Below are positions 34,901 to 44,568 of a DNA stretch of 64,000 nt, in pieces. The stretch spans positions 496,001 through 560,000 of the forward strand of contig CBDCWT010000088.1 of assembly GCA_965223305.1 (NCBI GenBank), given 5' to 3'. Under the pieces are notes generated by a model. It saw only the letters and a list, made by a program, of their open reading frames with translations, did not search any database and was not told the origin of the DNA. The DNA is from CBDCWT01 sp965223305. GTDB lineage: Bacteria; Planctomycetota; Planctomycetia; Pirellulales; Pirellulaceae. Within the stretch, counting starts at the first letter, position 1; each line of letters starts with the position of its first letter. The position numbers and the translations under genes are program-made.

Positions 34901-36514
34901 GTGGATCGACCATCTCAGCGTATGAATCAACCTCAGTGGCTCCGTGGACACAAGCACAGACGAGAATGCGTCACGGTAGATGGAGATGCGGCCTGGCAAC
35001 TTTTTTGCGCTGCCGCCGACGGAGCCTTAGAAAGAGCGTCCCGTCTCGTCAACGCTGATCCCGCACTCATCTATGCACAGCTTACCTACACTTGGCCGAT
35101 CGACCTCGCGCTGCGTGAAGGACACCTCGACATCGTAAAGATCTTTCATGCCGCGGATAGCGCGCGGCGCCTGCCTTTCGCTGTCGGCAGTCACTACACG
35201 CGCGTAAGCGAAGACGAGCTGGCCCGCCGGGGCCACCACCACATCCTCCGCTACCTACGGGAGGAGTACTGGCCGAAGTTACTTCCACACACCCACCCCG
35301 ATTTCGCGCGCTACGAAGAACTCCTCGACTCGCAGGGAGCAGAGGAACTACTCGACAGACTCCGGAGTGATCCGGATCTCGCGAAGGCAACGGACTTGAG
35401 GGGCCGCACCTGGGTAGCAAGAGCGCTCGAGCGCAAAGACTACGAGCTGGCTCAGTCGCTGGTCGCGGCTGGCGCGCCTTTCGAAGGCCAAGCTGTTGAC
35501 GGAGCGACCGCGGTTGATATCGCCGCAAACGAATGCCCCGACGCCCTTCCTTGGCTCCTCGACGAACTCGACGCCGAACCGAGCATCCACGCACTCGCAG
35601 TCCTGAACCGGCTCGAAGGTATGCGTCGACTTATCGAAGCCGACCCCGGTCTGGTGAATCGGCTTTGCTACGCCGGGGACGGCCCGCTCGCGTTCGCCGT
35701 CAGTCGCGGGCACCACGATGCGGTGAGCCTACTCCTGGAACTCGGCGCGAATCCCAATCTGTCCGAAGACAACGCGCCCCACGGCAGCGCGCTTGCGCGG
35801 GCCTGCCTGCGTCAAGATCCTGTTCTTGCGAAAGTCTTGCTCGAAGCCGGGGCGAAACCGGATGCGGTCATCGATTCTTCTGGAGACACCTTCGCTTTCT
35901 GTCTCCATCCGACCCAGGGCAAGGGACGTCCGATTGAACTCCACACTCTCCTCCTCGAGTACGGCGGGGTGCCGGAAGATCCGGGCGACATCGCCTATCT
36001 GGAGCAGAAAGTGCCGGTGCGTTTCCGTCGGTACCATCCGGACCCGGAGCCGGCCAAGGACGGGGAGCCTGATCTTCCCGCGGATCACGTTGCTAGCCAC
36101 CCGGTCGGTCCCCAAGAACTCATCGCGCTCGGGAGGGTGAATCACCGCGATTGGTTGGGAAGAACCTCGCTCCATGTTCACGCCGCCTACGGTGACCTCG
36201 AAGCGGTGCGGCTCCTGTGCGAACAGGGAGCAAACCTGGACCCGATCGATGTCCACTCCTCGACCAGCCCCCTTGGCTACGCGGCGAGGTGTGGCCAGAT
36301 TGAAGTTGTCGAGTACCTTCTTTCTCGCGGCGCCAATCGGCGGCCCGTGGAAGATCGCCCCTGGTCCTGGCCTCGGGCGTTGGCAGAAGACCAGCTCCTC
36401 CACTTCGACAAGCGCAACGGCCCGACCTCCGGGCATTGGCTCGTGCACGGATTCAAGACGGACCGAAGTCGCGAGGAGCTCGAAAGGGTGATCGAGCTGC
36501 TCGAGAACAAATAG
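34901..36514 (+). CDS. Ankyrin repeat protein, tandem paralog 1
   Basis: A 537-residue ankyrin protein. N-terminal block QWLRGHKHRRECVTVDGDAA and LFCAAADGALERASRLV, then repeats of the L-A-x-x-x-G-H-x-x-x-V type (IDLALREGHLDIVKIFHAAD; LAFAVSRGHHDAVSLLLELG; TSLHVHAAYGDLEAVRLLCE; LGYAARCGQIEVVEYLLSRG). A distinctive non-ankyrin insert, HHHILRYLREEYWPKLLPHT, is shared with the next gene. AGGAGGA precedes GTG 34901 at good spacing, and the neighbour's N-terminus aligns from there. No signal peptide or effector domain seen. Role likely protein binding; could be part of a toxin/immunity or conflict system, but nothing proves that. Confidence 0.85.
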   Translation: MDRPSQRMNQPQWLRGHKHRRECVTVDGDAAWQLFCAAADGALERASRLVNADPALIYAQLTYTWPIDLALREGHLDIVKIFHAADSARRLPFAVGSHYTRVSEDELARRGHHHILRYLREEYWPKLLPHTHPDFARYEELLDSQGAEELLDRLRSDPDLAKATDLRGRTWVARALERKDYELAQSLVAAGAPFEGQAVDGATAVDIAANECPDALPWLLDELDAEPSIHALAVLNRLEGMRRLIEADPGLVNRLCYAGDGPLAFAVSRGHHDAVSLLLELGANPNLSEDNAPHGSALARACLRQDPVLAKVLLEAGAKPDAVIDSSGDTFAFCLHPTQGKGRPIELHTLLLEYGGVPEDPGDIAYLEQKVPVRFRRYHPDPEPAKDGEPDLPADHVASHPVGPQELIALGRVNHRDWLGRTSLHVHAAYGDLEAVRLLCEQGANLDPIDVHSSTSPLGYAARCGQIEVVEYLLSRGANRRPVEDRPWSWPRALAEDQLLHFDKRNGPTSGHWLVHGFKTDRSREELERVIELLENK

Positions 36515-36543
36515 CGGGACACCCAACCCATTCGACTGATCGG

Positions 36544-38280
36544 ATGATCGAAATGCACAAGAGATACACTCCAACCGCTTTACCATCGAGACTGATGACC
36601 AAACCGTATTGGCTGGACGGGGAGAAGTTGCGCCGTGAAGGCGTACTCGTAGACGGCGACCTTGTGTGGGAACTCATCTGCGCTTGTGCAGACGGCCATA
36701 ACGGCGAGGTCCGCGCGCTACTGGAGAAGGATCGCAAACTGATGCACGCCCAGCTTTGGTATTGCAAGCCAATCGACCTGGCACTACGTCACGGCCATCT
36801 CGATGTCGTTCGGACGACGCATGAGTTTGATCACGAAAACAAGCTCGCATTCTATTTCGACAACTTCACAACCTACCGTTGCACCAAACGCGAGTTGGAA
36901 CGACGCGGTCACACGCACATCCTTAAGTACGTGGAGGAAGAGTATTGGCCCCGGCTCGTGCCGCATCATGTTCCACAAATGGACGAAATAGCGAAGCTCT
37001 TTCCCAAACCTTGGGACAAAGATCGAAGTATCGACCGCGAAAAACTATTCGCCGCTGTGAAGACCAGCCCGGAACTGCTGCAAGGCACGACCCGGGAAGG
37101 ACGTTGCCTTTTGAATCTTGCGATCGGCGCTTGGAACTTTGAGTTGGCCCAAGAGCTTTTAGCTCTCGGCGCGGCCACTGATCGTAAGACGGCCGACAAC
37201 CGGAGCCTGGTCGACATCGCAGCCAATCGGTGCCTCAAGGCGATTCCCTGGTTGCTGGAACAGGGCGTCGAGCCAACGCTTCATAGCGCGGTGGCCAGTG
37301 GCGATGCTGATACGGTGCGTGAGATGCTCGCCGCAGACCCGGAAATTGCAAATCGCAATTCACCCCTCTACTTTGCCGTCAAGCATCGCAAACGCGACAT
37401 GGTTTCGCTGTTGTTGGAACTCGGAGTTGATCCGAATTACCCGGGTCGGGATTCTTCTTGGGGCAGAGCGCTCTCGACGGCGGCTGAGAAAAACGACGTC
37501 GAAATCATGCGACTGTTGTTGGAGGCGGGAGCCAATCCGAATGCCGTTGTTGATTCCTCGGGCTCTGTGTACGACTTCCTGAACCATTGGGGCAAGAGAC
37601 CCGCGGAAGAAATCGAAGAAGCGGTGGCGCTGCTCGTGGAATATGGCGCAGACCCCGTAGAATTCGAAGTAGGAGAGTCGAAGGGTTTGCTCCATTTCTT
37701 GAAGACAGCTTCGAATGAAGAGATTCTCGCCGTGAATGAAGACGGCACTCCACTAACAGGTTGTAACTCCCCCGAACTGCTAGACGCCTACGTCGACCGA
37801 GTTGGCAATGAACGGATCGTCAAAGGTCCCTGGTACGAGATGTGCAAATGTCCGGATGACACCGAGCTGCTCGAGTGTGCATTCCGCCACGGATATGACG
37901 TGAACCTGGGTGACTGGCTGGGACGCACGCAACTGCACGCGGCGGCTGCCTCGAACGAACTCGAGCGAGCGGCGGCCCTCTTGAAACTCGGAGCAGATCC
38001 CAACATGATCGACTCGCATTCATCGGCAACACCGTTGGGATTCGCCGCGCGTCAAGGCCACCCGGGATTGGTCAAGCTCTTGCTGGAACACGGCGCCGAC
38101 AAGACGCTGCCCGCTGAGGACAACCTCGCCTGGGCCCGCCCGCTGGACAGCGCGCGATTCTTTTTGGCGGATCACGACTTTAGATACAGTGAAAAGACAT
38201 CCAACCAGGGCGAACTCACCGGCCGTTATACGAAGTCATCCAAAGAGCAATACGAAGCGGTGATTGGTTTGCTGATGTGA
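36544..38280 (+). CDS. Ankyrin repeat protein, tandem paralog 2
   Basis: A 578-residue protein aligned end to end with paralog 1: YWLDGEKLRREGVLVDGDLV, the HTHILKYVEEEYWPRLVPHH insert, then ankyrin repeats (LYFAVKHRKRDMVSLLLELG, STAAEKNDVEIMRLLLEAGA, TQLHAAAASNELERAAALLK, GFAARQGHPGLVKLLLEHGA) and a C-terminal tail that includes RYTKSSKEQYEAVIGLLM. It starts 29 bp after paralog 1, so the two are probably co-transcribed. ATG at 36544, 36553 or 36595 are all possible; alignment with paralog 1 favours about 36595, while I give the outermost plausible ATG. No clear ribosome site. Confidence 0.82.
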   Translation: MIEMHKRYTPTALPSRLMTKPYWLDGEKLRREGVLVDGDLVWELICACADGHNGEVRALLEKDRKLMHAQLWYCKPIDLALRHGHLDVVRTTHEFDHENKLAFYFDNFTTYRCTKRELERRGHTHILKYVEEEYWPRLVPHHVPQMDEIAKLFPKPWDKDRSIDREKLFAAVKTSPELLQGTTREGRCLLNLAIGAWNFELAQELLALGAATDRKTADNRSLVDIAANRCLKAIPWLLEQGVEPTLHSAVASGDADTVREMLAADPEIANRNSPLYFAVKHRKRDMVSLLLELGVDPNYPGRDSSWGRALSTAAEKNDVEIMRLLLEAGANPNAVVDSSGSVYDFLNHWGKRPAEEIEEAVALLVEYGADPVEFEVGESKGLLHFLKTASNEEILAVNEDGTPLTGCNSPELLDAYVDRVGNERIVKGPWYEMCKCPDDTELLECAFRHGYDVNLGDWLGRTQLHAAAASNELERAAALLKLGADPNMIDSHSSATPLGFAARQGHPGLVKLLLEHGADKTLPAEDNLAWARPLDSARFFLADHDFRYSEKTSNQGELTGRYTKSSKEQYEAVIGLLM

Positions 38281-38396
38281 CTCCCGCTGCGTCCATGCGT
38301 GATCGCAGGTCGTTCGTCAATCCTAGTTGGGAAACGAGTCGGCGCGGCGCATTGTCAGTTGAGGCAAGAATCAAACAACAAGGCCACAAGAGCAAC

Positions 38397-38927
38397 ATGC
38401 AAATCAGTGATGAAGTTCAATCGTTTCGCCAGTCGATTCTTGACGAAGACTTCGAGACGATTCGGCGAGCCGTCGATGCGAATCGACGACTAGTTGGCTC
38501 GCACGTCAACGAGCACAGGCAGGCTTTTTGTTTTGCCTGCGAGCAAGGAAAGCTGAATGCAGCCAAGTTGCTTGTCGAGTTGGGCGCGGACCCGCGAGAA
38601 GACAACGATTTCTCCGTCACACGCTCGAGTCTTCACCATCCGCATGTGCTCAAGTGGCTCATGGATGAGTTTGAAATCGATCCCAACATAGTAACGGGCG
38701 ACAACTGGGGACCGCTGATTCTCTGCCCGTGTGAGACTCTCAATGTCGACTGCATCGAAGTCTTGTTGCAGCGCGGAGCCGACCCAAATCTCATTATTCC
38801 CGGCGCCGATCAACAGATGAAGATTGGATCAGCCGGACGAACCTCGACTTTGCGCCGGCTTCGTTCGTGCGTAAGGTCGAACCGTCATTGGTCAGAAACT
38901 GCTGTACCCTACGCAACAAAAAAGTGA
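38397..38927 (+). CDS. Short ankyrin repeat protein, third member of the cluster
   Basis: A 176-residue protein, MQISDEVQSFRQSILDEDFE then ETIRRAVDANRRLVGSHVNE and one or two ankyrin repeats (FACEQGKLNAAKLLVELGAD; CIEVLLQRGADPN). It lacks the YWP insert of the first two genes. The last about 40 residues (KIGSAGRTSTLRRLRSCVR onward) are basic and unlike the ankyrin part, suggesting a frameshift or deletion near 38815 followed by read-through to a chance stop. The frame extends upstream to 38277, overlapping paralog 2, but no ribosome site supports that. Confidence 0.65.
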   Translation: MQISDEVQSFRQSILDEDFETIRRAVDANRRLVGSHVNEHRQAFCFACEQGKLNAAKLLVELGADPREDNDFSVTRSSLHHPHVLKWLMDEFEIDPNIVTGDNWGPLILCPCETLNVDCIEVLLQRGADPNLIIPGADQQMKIGSAGRTSTLRRLRSCVRSNRHWSETAVPYATKK

Positions 38928-39165
38928 CTCATCTGGGGCGACAACGGCGCTCCCGAACGTAACGGATTCTTTCCGGAGGCAGCAGCGGCTGATATGGATC
39001 GGGAGGACGGAGTGCGTCCCAGAGCGTCGGCGTCGACAGGTACAATGGTGATCGCATTGGACCGGCCCCCTGTTTCAAAGGAGGGCGCTCGTCCTGTGTT
39101 CGGTTTGGTCGAGTCTAGGCCCAGTGGTGAAAGGGGCGCCATTCCCGCCAAATGGGAGATTCACG

Positions 39166-41568
39166 ATGACGAAAGTAAGCCGTTCCTTTGTAGCACTTCA
39201 CGTGGCTTGCGTGATTACGATTTTTGCGACAGCCTACTGTCCGCTTGCCAATGCCCAGTCTGATCCTCCAGCGGACATCAAAGCGGCGGACGTTGCGGAC
39301 GCAATCCGAAAGCTCGGAAGCGCAGAGTTCTCCGTCCGGCAGGTCGCGTCTGAGGAACTTGAGTCGGCTGGCAGTTCTGCAGTCAGTGCATTGGAACGAG
39401 CGGCAAGGTCGGGCGAAGTGGAGACCGCGACGCGTTGTGTCGAGGTCCTCGCTCGAATCGCACGCGACAAGGGGAATACCGAAACCGCGCTTGCTGCATT
39501 GGAGCGTCTGGCTGGGGATTCGTCGAATCGAATTGCCGATCTCGCTGCGCGCACACTGACTGAGCTAAGAATGACGGATGAAGACCGTGCGATCGCAGCA
39601 CTTGAGGCTGATGGCGCACGGCTCAGTCGCGGTCGCGACGGGGAGATCTTTTCGGCTCGAGTCTCGCGTGATCATCAGGTCGTATTGTTGAAGCACCTGC
39701 CGCAGCTCCGGACGGTGCGAATGCGGGGACAGGGGATTACCGACGTAGGCATTAGCAATCTGGCGGACGTAAAGCTCCTGGCCAGTCTTACGATCTCCAG
39801 CACCGCTGTTAGTGACGTTGGGTTGCATAAACTGAAGTCACTGAAGAGCCTTGATCGCTTAAGCCTGAGTGGCCCGTTCACAAGCGACGGCTTGCGGCAG
39901 CTGCGGCATGTCGCGAGCTTAAGGACTCTCTCGTTCCATTTTTCAACCGATGAAATGGACCTGTCGTTCCTCGCTGAACTACCTCAGGTCAATTCACTGT
40001 ATATCTCTGAGGTGCGAGTGGACAGGGATCGGGTTCGTAAGATCAATCAGCTCGACCACGTTCGACGATTGCATTTGACAGTAACTGGTGCCGACGATGA
40101 AGACTTGCGTTGGCTGGGCAAAGTTGAAGTCCCCCTACATCTTTCTGTAATGAGGTCAGTTAAAGCCACCGACGCGGGATTCAAATCCCTGGCCGGAGCC
40201 CGGCTTCTCGGGCTGTCGCTCGTGCGGACACCTGTTACCGACGAACGGTTGGAACATGTCGGAAGAATGTCGCTGCTGGAGTCACTTACCATTATGGATG
40301 CCCCTATTTCGGATGCGGGACTGGAGTATCTCAAAGGATTGAAGGCTCTTCGAACTTTGACGCTGCGAAATACGAGAGCCACCGAGGAGGGTGTCGCAAG
40401 TCTCCAGCGTTTTCTTCCAAACTTGATTAGGCCTCGGATTGTCGTGAATGCAGCAGCCCGGCCAATTCGAAGACGCAATCGGATTGGGTTTACTGAGAAC
40501 CCGGAGACGGGCGGGAAGAACGCGCATTTTATGGCGAGGCCGACGGCAGAGGACATTGAACGGCTTAAGCAGATGCCTAACCTTGACACTGTTTTCCTGG
40601 GACGCGAAACCAAGGATGAGGATCTTCTGACGCTTGCTCGTGTAGCAACGAAGGGAATCGTTGTTGACTCAATGCAAGTTACCGATCGCGGCGTCCAAGC
40701 ACTAGCAGATCATTCCACGCTTGAATCACTCGGGCTGTGGTCTTCGAGCATCACTGACAAGTCTCTGAAGTCGGCCGCGCAGATCCGATCGCTGACCAAG
40801 CTCGCGATTCACAAGGCTGAGATCACGGACGAAGGCGTCCGAGGACTCATTGTCCGGTTGGCACAGAGCGGGAAGCTGAAGACCCTCCACCTTTTTAGGT
40901 GCCCAAAGATTACGGATGCCGGATTGAGGCAGATTGACCAACTCACGTCCCTTGAGCAATTGTTCCTCAACAATAACAGTGGGCTAACGAGTGGAATCTT
41001 GAAGCAGGTCGCTCGCTTACGGAACCTGCGTCGGCTTGAAATCGATAGCATTGAGCTCAATGAGGCGGATCTAGCCCATCTGACGGAGCTTACGAAGCTT
41101 CAAACCTTAGGTATGTCGTGTAGCGATTCAAGTTCCAAGTTAACCGACCGCGGTCTGTCCAGCCTAACCGGGATGACTTCACTGCAATCGCTCACGATTC
41201 AAAGGGCAAAGGTGACAGACCGAGGAGTAGCCAGCCTGGTACAATTGCCAGCTCTTCAGCGTCTAGGGCTAGCGTATACCGAAGTCGGCAATTTGGGAGT
41301 CGCGGCACTCGCCAACGGATTGCCTAATCTGTTGAGGCTCAGTCTGGCCGGGACCAACATCACCGATAGCGGTATGACTCATGTTGGCAGGCTCACCCAA
41401 TTGGAGTGGCTCTGGCTCAATGAAACCGAGGTTGGCGACGAAGGCATCCGGCAGCTCGATCGACTGAAAAAGCTGCAGCACTTGTACGTTGACGCTGCAG
41501 GTTTGAGTAATGAAGCGCACCAGCACTTCCAACGTGCTCATCCGGCGACTCAGATTCACCTGCAGTGA
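39166..41568 (+). CDS. Exported leucine-rich repeat protein
   Basis: An 800-residue protein with a signal peptide (residues 1-29, ending ANAQS). Residues about 40-125 form HEAT-like helices (VRQVASEELESAGSSAVSAL). The rest is RI-type leucine-rich repeats of about 23-24 residues in the pattern ITDxGLxxLxxLxxLxxLxLxxT, for example VSDVGLHKLKSLKSLDRLSL and ITDSGMTHVGRLTQLEWLWL. A gap at about 425-450 contains RPIRRRNRIGFTENPETGGK, which breaks the repeat run. GGGAGA lies before the ATG at 39166. Typical of planctomycete surface LRR proteins; ligand unknown. It follows the ankyrin cluster by about 240 bp. Confidence 0.85.
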   Translation: MTKVSRSFVALHVACVITIFATAYCPLANAQSDPPADIKAADVADAIRKLGSAEFSVRQVASEELESAGSSAVSALERAARSGEVETATRCVEVLARIARDKGNTETALAALERLAGDSSNRIADLAARTLTELRMTDEDRAIAALEADGARLSRGRDGEIFSARVSRDHQVVLLKHLPQLRTVRMRGQGITDVGISNLADVKLLASLTISSTAVSDVGLHKLKSLKSLDRLSLSGPFTSDGLRQLRHVASLRTLSFHFSTDEMDLSFLAELPQVNSLYISEVRVDRDRVRKINQLDHVRRLHLTVTGADDEDLRWLGKVEVPLHLSVMRSVKATDAGFKSLAGARLLGLSLVRTPVTDERLEHVGRMSLLESLTIMDAPISDAGLEYLKGLKALRTLTLRNTRATEEGVASLQRFLPNLIRPRIVVNAAARPIRRRNRIGFTENPETGGKNAHFMARPTAEDIERLKQMPNLDTVFLGRETKDEDLLTLARVATKGIVVDSMQVTDRGVQALADHSTLESLGLWSSSITDKSLKSAAQIRSLTKLAIHKAEITDEGVRGLIVRLAQSGKLKTLHLFRCPKITDAGLRQIDQLTSLEQLFLNNNSGLTSGILKQVARLRNLRRLEIDSIELNEADLAHLTELTKLQTLGMSCSDSSSKLTDRGLSSLTGMTSLQSLTIQRAKVTDRGVASLVQLPALQRLGLAYTEVGNLGVAALANGLPNLLRLSLAGTNITDSGMTHVGRLTQLEWLWLNETEVGDEGIRQLDRLKKLQHLYVDAAGLSNEAHQHFQRAHPATQIHLQ

Positions 41569-41644
41569 TCGCTGTAGCTACCAACAAAGCAATGTGATCG
41601 CTACTGACTGGACCGTCCGAGCAAACGACCGATTCGAGAATGCG

Positions 41645-42157
41645 ATGGCTACACGGAAGACAAACCTTGGAGCCCGACGCTTTTTCAAGTTTAGCCTCAC
41701 GACGTTTCTGGTTGCCTTCGCGGTCATTGCGATCGGGCTGGGAGTCATTGTCCAGCGGGTTCATGAACACCAAGAGGCTGTAGCCGCAGTTCGACAGTGG
41801 GAACGGACATCGATTATCTACGATCACCAACTTGATTGGTCAAATCGATCCGTCGATATGGGAGCCCAACCTGCCACCGACACTTTGATCGCGCGTCTGT
41901 TCGGCGACGACGCTGTCATTACGCCAGAGCAGCTGACGGTCAATGATCTAAATATTACTGACAACGACATAACGCACCTGCAAGCGTTGACTCGCCTCAG
42001 TGTGCTGGTCTGAATTGCCCCAGAATCACCCACGCCGGCTTAAGATACCTGCGACGATGCGAACGCCTGAAACAGCTAAGGATTTCCAATTCGGCCATGC
42101 CGCGACCAGTCAGCTCGCAACCCATGATCGTGAGTCTCTTCGCATGGCCAACCTTCC
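41645..42157 (+). pseudogene. LRR membrane protein, frameshifted and truncated at MITE copy 3
   Basis: The first 123 residues are intact: cytoplasmic start, a transmembrane helix (FSLTTFLVAFAVIAIGLGVI), HEHQEAVAAVRQWE, then LRR beginning ITDNDITHLQALTRLSVL and an immediate TGA at 42011-42013. Two bases on, the LRR pattern resumes in another frame as LNCPRITHAGLRYLRRCERL then KQLRISNSAM, showing a 1 bp loss (or 2 bp gain) near 42009. The second frame runs on to the MITE at 42162 with no LRR after about 42105. The gene therefore has both a frameshift and a lost 3' half. Confidence 0.75.
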
Positions 42158-42161
42158 CTAG

Positions 42162-42335
42162 CCCGGATTATTCATGAAGATCGTGGCGAGAGGTTGTAAG
42201 TACGTTCGTGGCAAGGAAGGCGAGCAATTCTTCCGCAGGCGTATTGAAGCAATACGTCGAGGGAGAATTGTGAAGCATGACGAAGCCACGGATGGACTTA
42301 CGACCTCGCAGCAGATCGCTCATGAATAATTCGGG
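42162..42335 (+). mobile_element. Family A palindromic MITE-like element, copy 3
   Basis: 174 bp, flanked by CTAG at 42158-42161 and 42336-42339. Internal + frame 42174-42329, 51 codons. Differs from copy 4 nowhere in its body. It separates an LRR pseudogene on its left from a minus-strand gene fragment on its right. Confidence 0.92.
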
Positions 42336-42339
42336 CTAG

Positions 42340-42497
42340 TGCTGGCACGACTTCGTCGGAGAACGGCCCGAACAACATAACACGCTCGATTTCTGAGATT
42401 TCTTCCAGAAACACTAGCTGCTCAACTTCAATATAGGATGCCGCATCCAAACGCTTCTCAGCTTGGGTATTCGGCTCAGCGGCCCGATCGCAGACTC
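42340..42497 (-). pseudogene. Minus-strand open fragment, possibly LRR-derived
   Basis: A minus frame without start, bounded by TAA upstream, reads RLDAASYIEVEQLVFLEEIS then EIERVMLFGPFSDEVVPALA before running into the MITE. Leu/Ile spacing is reminiscent of LRR strands (VEQLVFLEEIS...ERVMLFGPFS). It points towards the LRR pseudogene on the other side of the MITE but in the opposite orientation, so the two could be halves of an inverted gene or unrelated debris. Confidence 0.35.
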
Positions 42498-43242
42498 GTT
42501 AAGCGGCGCCCTGACTTGTAGTTCCTGCAACCCCCCAAATTCGGTCGTAGGGTGAGAACTTCTCCGTTGCCATTCCATCCTGGCCCCAGAGATGCATCCG
42601 TGACAAGAGTTTGCTCTTTCCCACGACTTCTCCCACGACTGCTAACCCTGAGAGCGCACAGCAGGACCAGGAGCTGTGGTGCGGATCGTTTCGGGCTAGC
42701 GGCGGACGAGGCGACGCCGCTTTCGTTGGATGCATTCCCATTCTGCAAACATGTGCTAGCACGCGAAACCCCCGGTATTTCTGGCCTGAACTGGGTGTGG
42801 ACGGTCGCCGGAGGAGCCGGCTTCAGGTTTGACAGCATGGAGGCGACATCGAACACATCGCAATGCACGTACCTTTTGACGTTTCAGCGTCGGCAAAACG
42901 GGAATGCACCCCTTTCGTTTCTGTTGACTCCATTTCTAGCGAGCTGCCGAACAGCTTCAATATGCTTGTCGCTTGGCTCGGAAGGGTGATTTGCTTTGAC
43001 GCCGAACGTGCTTGAACTGCAGCGAAACTGGCCGCTACGGCGTCGGAGGCTCAGTCCGCCTCCACGCCCCGACGATGCGACCTCCGCATCACCGCGCTGA
43101 TTCCCACGCCGGAGCTTCGTAGGGGCTGTCACGCCATCAGCTAGCAAAGCACCTCGACTGACTGACATTCGCCCGCCGTTTGTTTGAAACTATACTCGCC
43201 CCGAGATATTTCAGTTCGACAACACGAGAACGGAGGTTTCAC
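42498..43242. other. About 750 bp without a supported gene
   Basis: Open frames of 70-145 codons exist on both strands (for example + 42552-42989 and - 42476-42868), but they overlap each other, lack ribosome sites and have arginine/serine-rich low-complexity composition. I treat this stretch as decayed or regulatory DNA. Confidence 0.45.
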
Positions 43243-44256
43243 ATGTTGGAGCGAGCACTTCCATTGCTATTACTCTTGGGTTGTCCAGCCGTTGTTGTGA
43301 GTCAAACCCCTTCCCCTCCCCGACCCTCAGCTCCTCCCAAACAGGTCGGTCCAATTCCCGTCCCTGCCGAAAAGCAACAATCCGTGGAAGAGCTACAACG
43401 ACTCATCGCTTCGCGGGACGCACTCACCAAGGAGATTCAGCGTCTGCGTAAAATCACGGGTCAGCATCAGCAAGTTGTTGCCTCCGTGAAAGTGTGCGAG
43501 CTGTCGCTCAACAAAGCTCGAAACGCAAACATCAACGTCGAAGGCGTCGAGTCTAAATGGCTGCACGCGAACGGATTCGGGGGGGCGTTGGCGGCGGGTG
43601 TGTTTGATAACCCCGGACAGACTGAGGACGCGAGGTGGATAAAGAGCGGAAGTGAAACCGTCCAAACGAGAGTCCTTGAAAACGATGAGGCCCTGCAGAA
43701 TGCAGTCGCCGAACTGGAGAAAGCAGGCGCGCTGATAGTCCTCGCTGAGTCTACCTTGGCAACGGTCAGCGGTCGGCCGGCTTCTTTACACGTCGGAGGT
43801 GAGTTTCCTATTCCGGTTCCACAAACCAATGGCGGTTCGACGATTGAGTTTAAAGAATTTGGAACACGGCTCGACCTCCTACCTGTCGTTCTAGGACATG
43901 GAAGAATCCGACTTGAGTTGCGACCACGCATTAGCGAGATTGACGTCGACCGCAGCGTCATGTTGGGTGATGTGACAGTGCCAGGGTTACGGGTCCGGAA
44001 AGTAGACACAGGCGTTGAAATGAATGTTGGAGAGACGTTTGTATTGGCTGGGCTAGTGCAGCAACGAGTGATTCATAAGGCAGCAGACTCGGGCGAGGCG
44101 GAGAAAGGCAAGAATCCAGGACTTGTTCCAAGTAAGACTTCTGAAGCCAACATTGGTGCTGGCCAAGACGAAATTGAAGCGACCGAGCTAATCGTTATGG
44201 TTCGAGCAGAACTTGTCGATGCTCCTAACCTCGCGCGGAGAGCTGCGCTGGAATAA
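43243..44256 (+). CDS. Secretin-like exported protein (type II/III secretion secretin C-domain)
   Basis: A 337-residue protein with signal peptide 1-20 (MLERALPLLLLLGCPAVVVS), a Pro-rich stretch, and a coiled-coil region (about 45-85, VEELQRLIASRDALTKEIQR). A C-terminal secretin-like domain follows at about 180-320, with ASLHVGGEFPIPVPQTNGGS, then FKEFGTRLDLLPVVLGHGRI and LELRPRISEIDVDRSV, then VETGVEMxxGETFVLAGLV-type ending. Such motifs appear in CpaC/RcpA-like pilus secretins, but the N-domains and multimerisation region are absent. No secretion partners are in view, so it may be an orphan planctomycete paralog rather than a working channel. GGAGG precedes the ATG at 43243. Confidence 0.75.
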   Translation: MLERALPLLLLLGCPAVVVSQTPSPPRPSAPPKQVGPIPVPAEKQQSVEELQRLIASRDALTKEIQRLRKITGQHQQVVASVKVCELSLNKARNANINVEGVESKWLHANGFGGALAAGVFDNPGQTEDARWIKSGSETVQTRVLENDEALQNAVAELEKAGALIVLAESTLATVSGRPASLHVGGEFPIPVPQTNGGSTIEFKEFGTRLDLLPVVLGHGRIRLELRPRISEIDVDRSVMLGDVTVPGLRVRKVDTGVEMNVGETFVLAGLVQQRVIHKAADSGEAEKGKNPGLVPSKTSEANIGAGQDEIEATELIVMVRAELVDAPNLARRAALE

Positions 44257-44568
44257 TGGCTGAGCTACTTCCCACCAGGCTACGGGGATGTTCCTCACTC
44301 GCTTTGATAACGCGGTGGGTTTGGGCCTTCATCGCTGATGCCGCGGCGGACGCGGGTTTCGATGAAGGCGAAACAGAAACGGCCTAATACGTAGCGAGTA
44401 CCGTGAACCAACAGGTACAATGCGACTTGCGGAGCTCAACCGTCTGCGCGTTTGGCCGCAACTTGGCAGCCTACAGGTGGTAGGCGGATACTTCCTATGA
44501 CCAAGTTATCCGCCTGATGTTGAACCGAACATCAACTTTTTCAATACGTGACCAAACCCTGAACTGCC
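44257..44568. other. 312 bp spacer holding a fragment of an exported-protein C-terminus
   Basis: On the minus strand, 44295-44337 reads SDEGPNPPRYQSE followed by TGA. The gene at 52935-53813 ends SDEGPMDPPRYPSE with TGA, and the similarity continues past the stop (GAGTGAGG.A..TCCCCG). So this is either a relic of a paralog's last codons or a repeat shared by both sites. The rest shows nothing. Confidence 0.5.

Noticed and set aside
42476..42989. Overlapping open frames of 80-145 codons on both strands
   Set aside because: No ribosome sites, mutually overlapping, low-complexity Arg/Ser composition and no family pattern; likely chance frames in GC-rich DNA.
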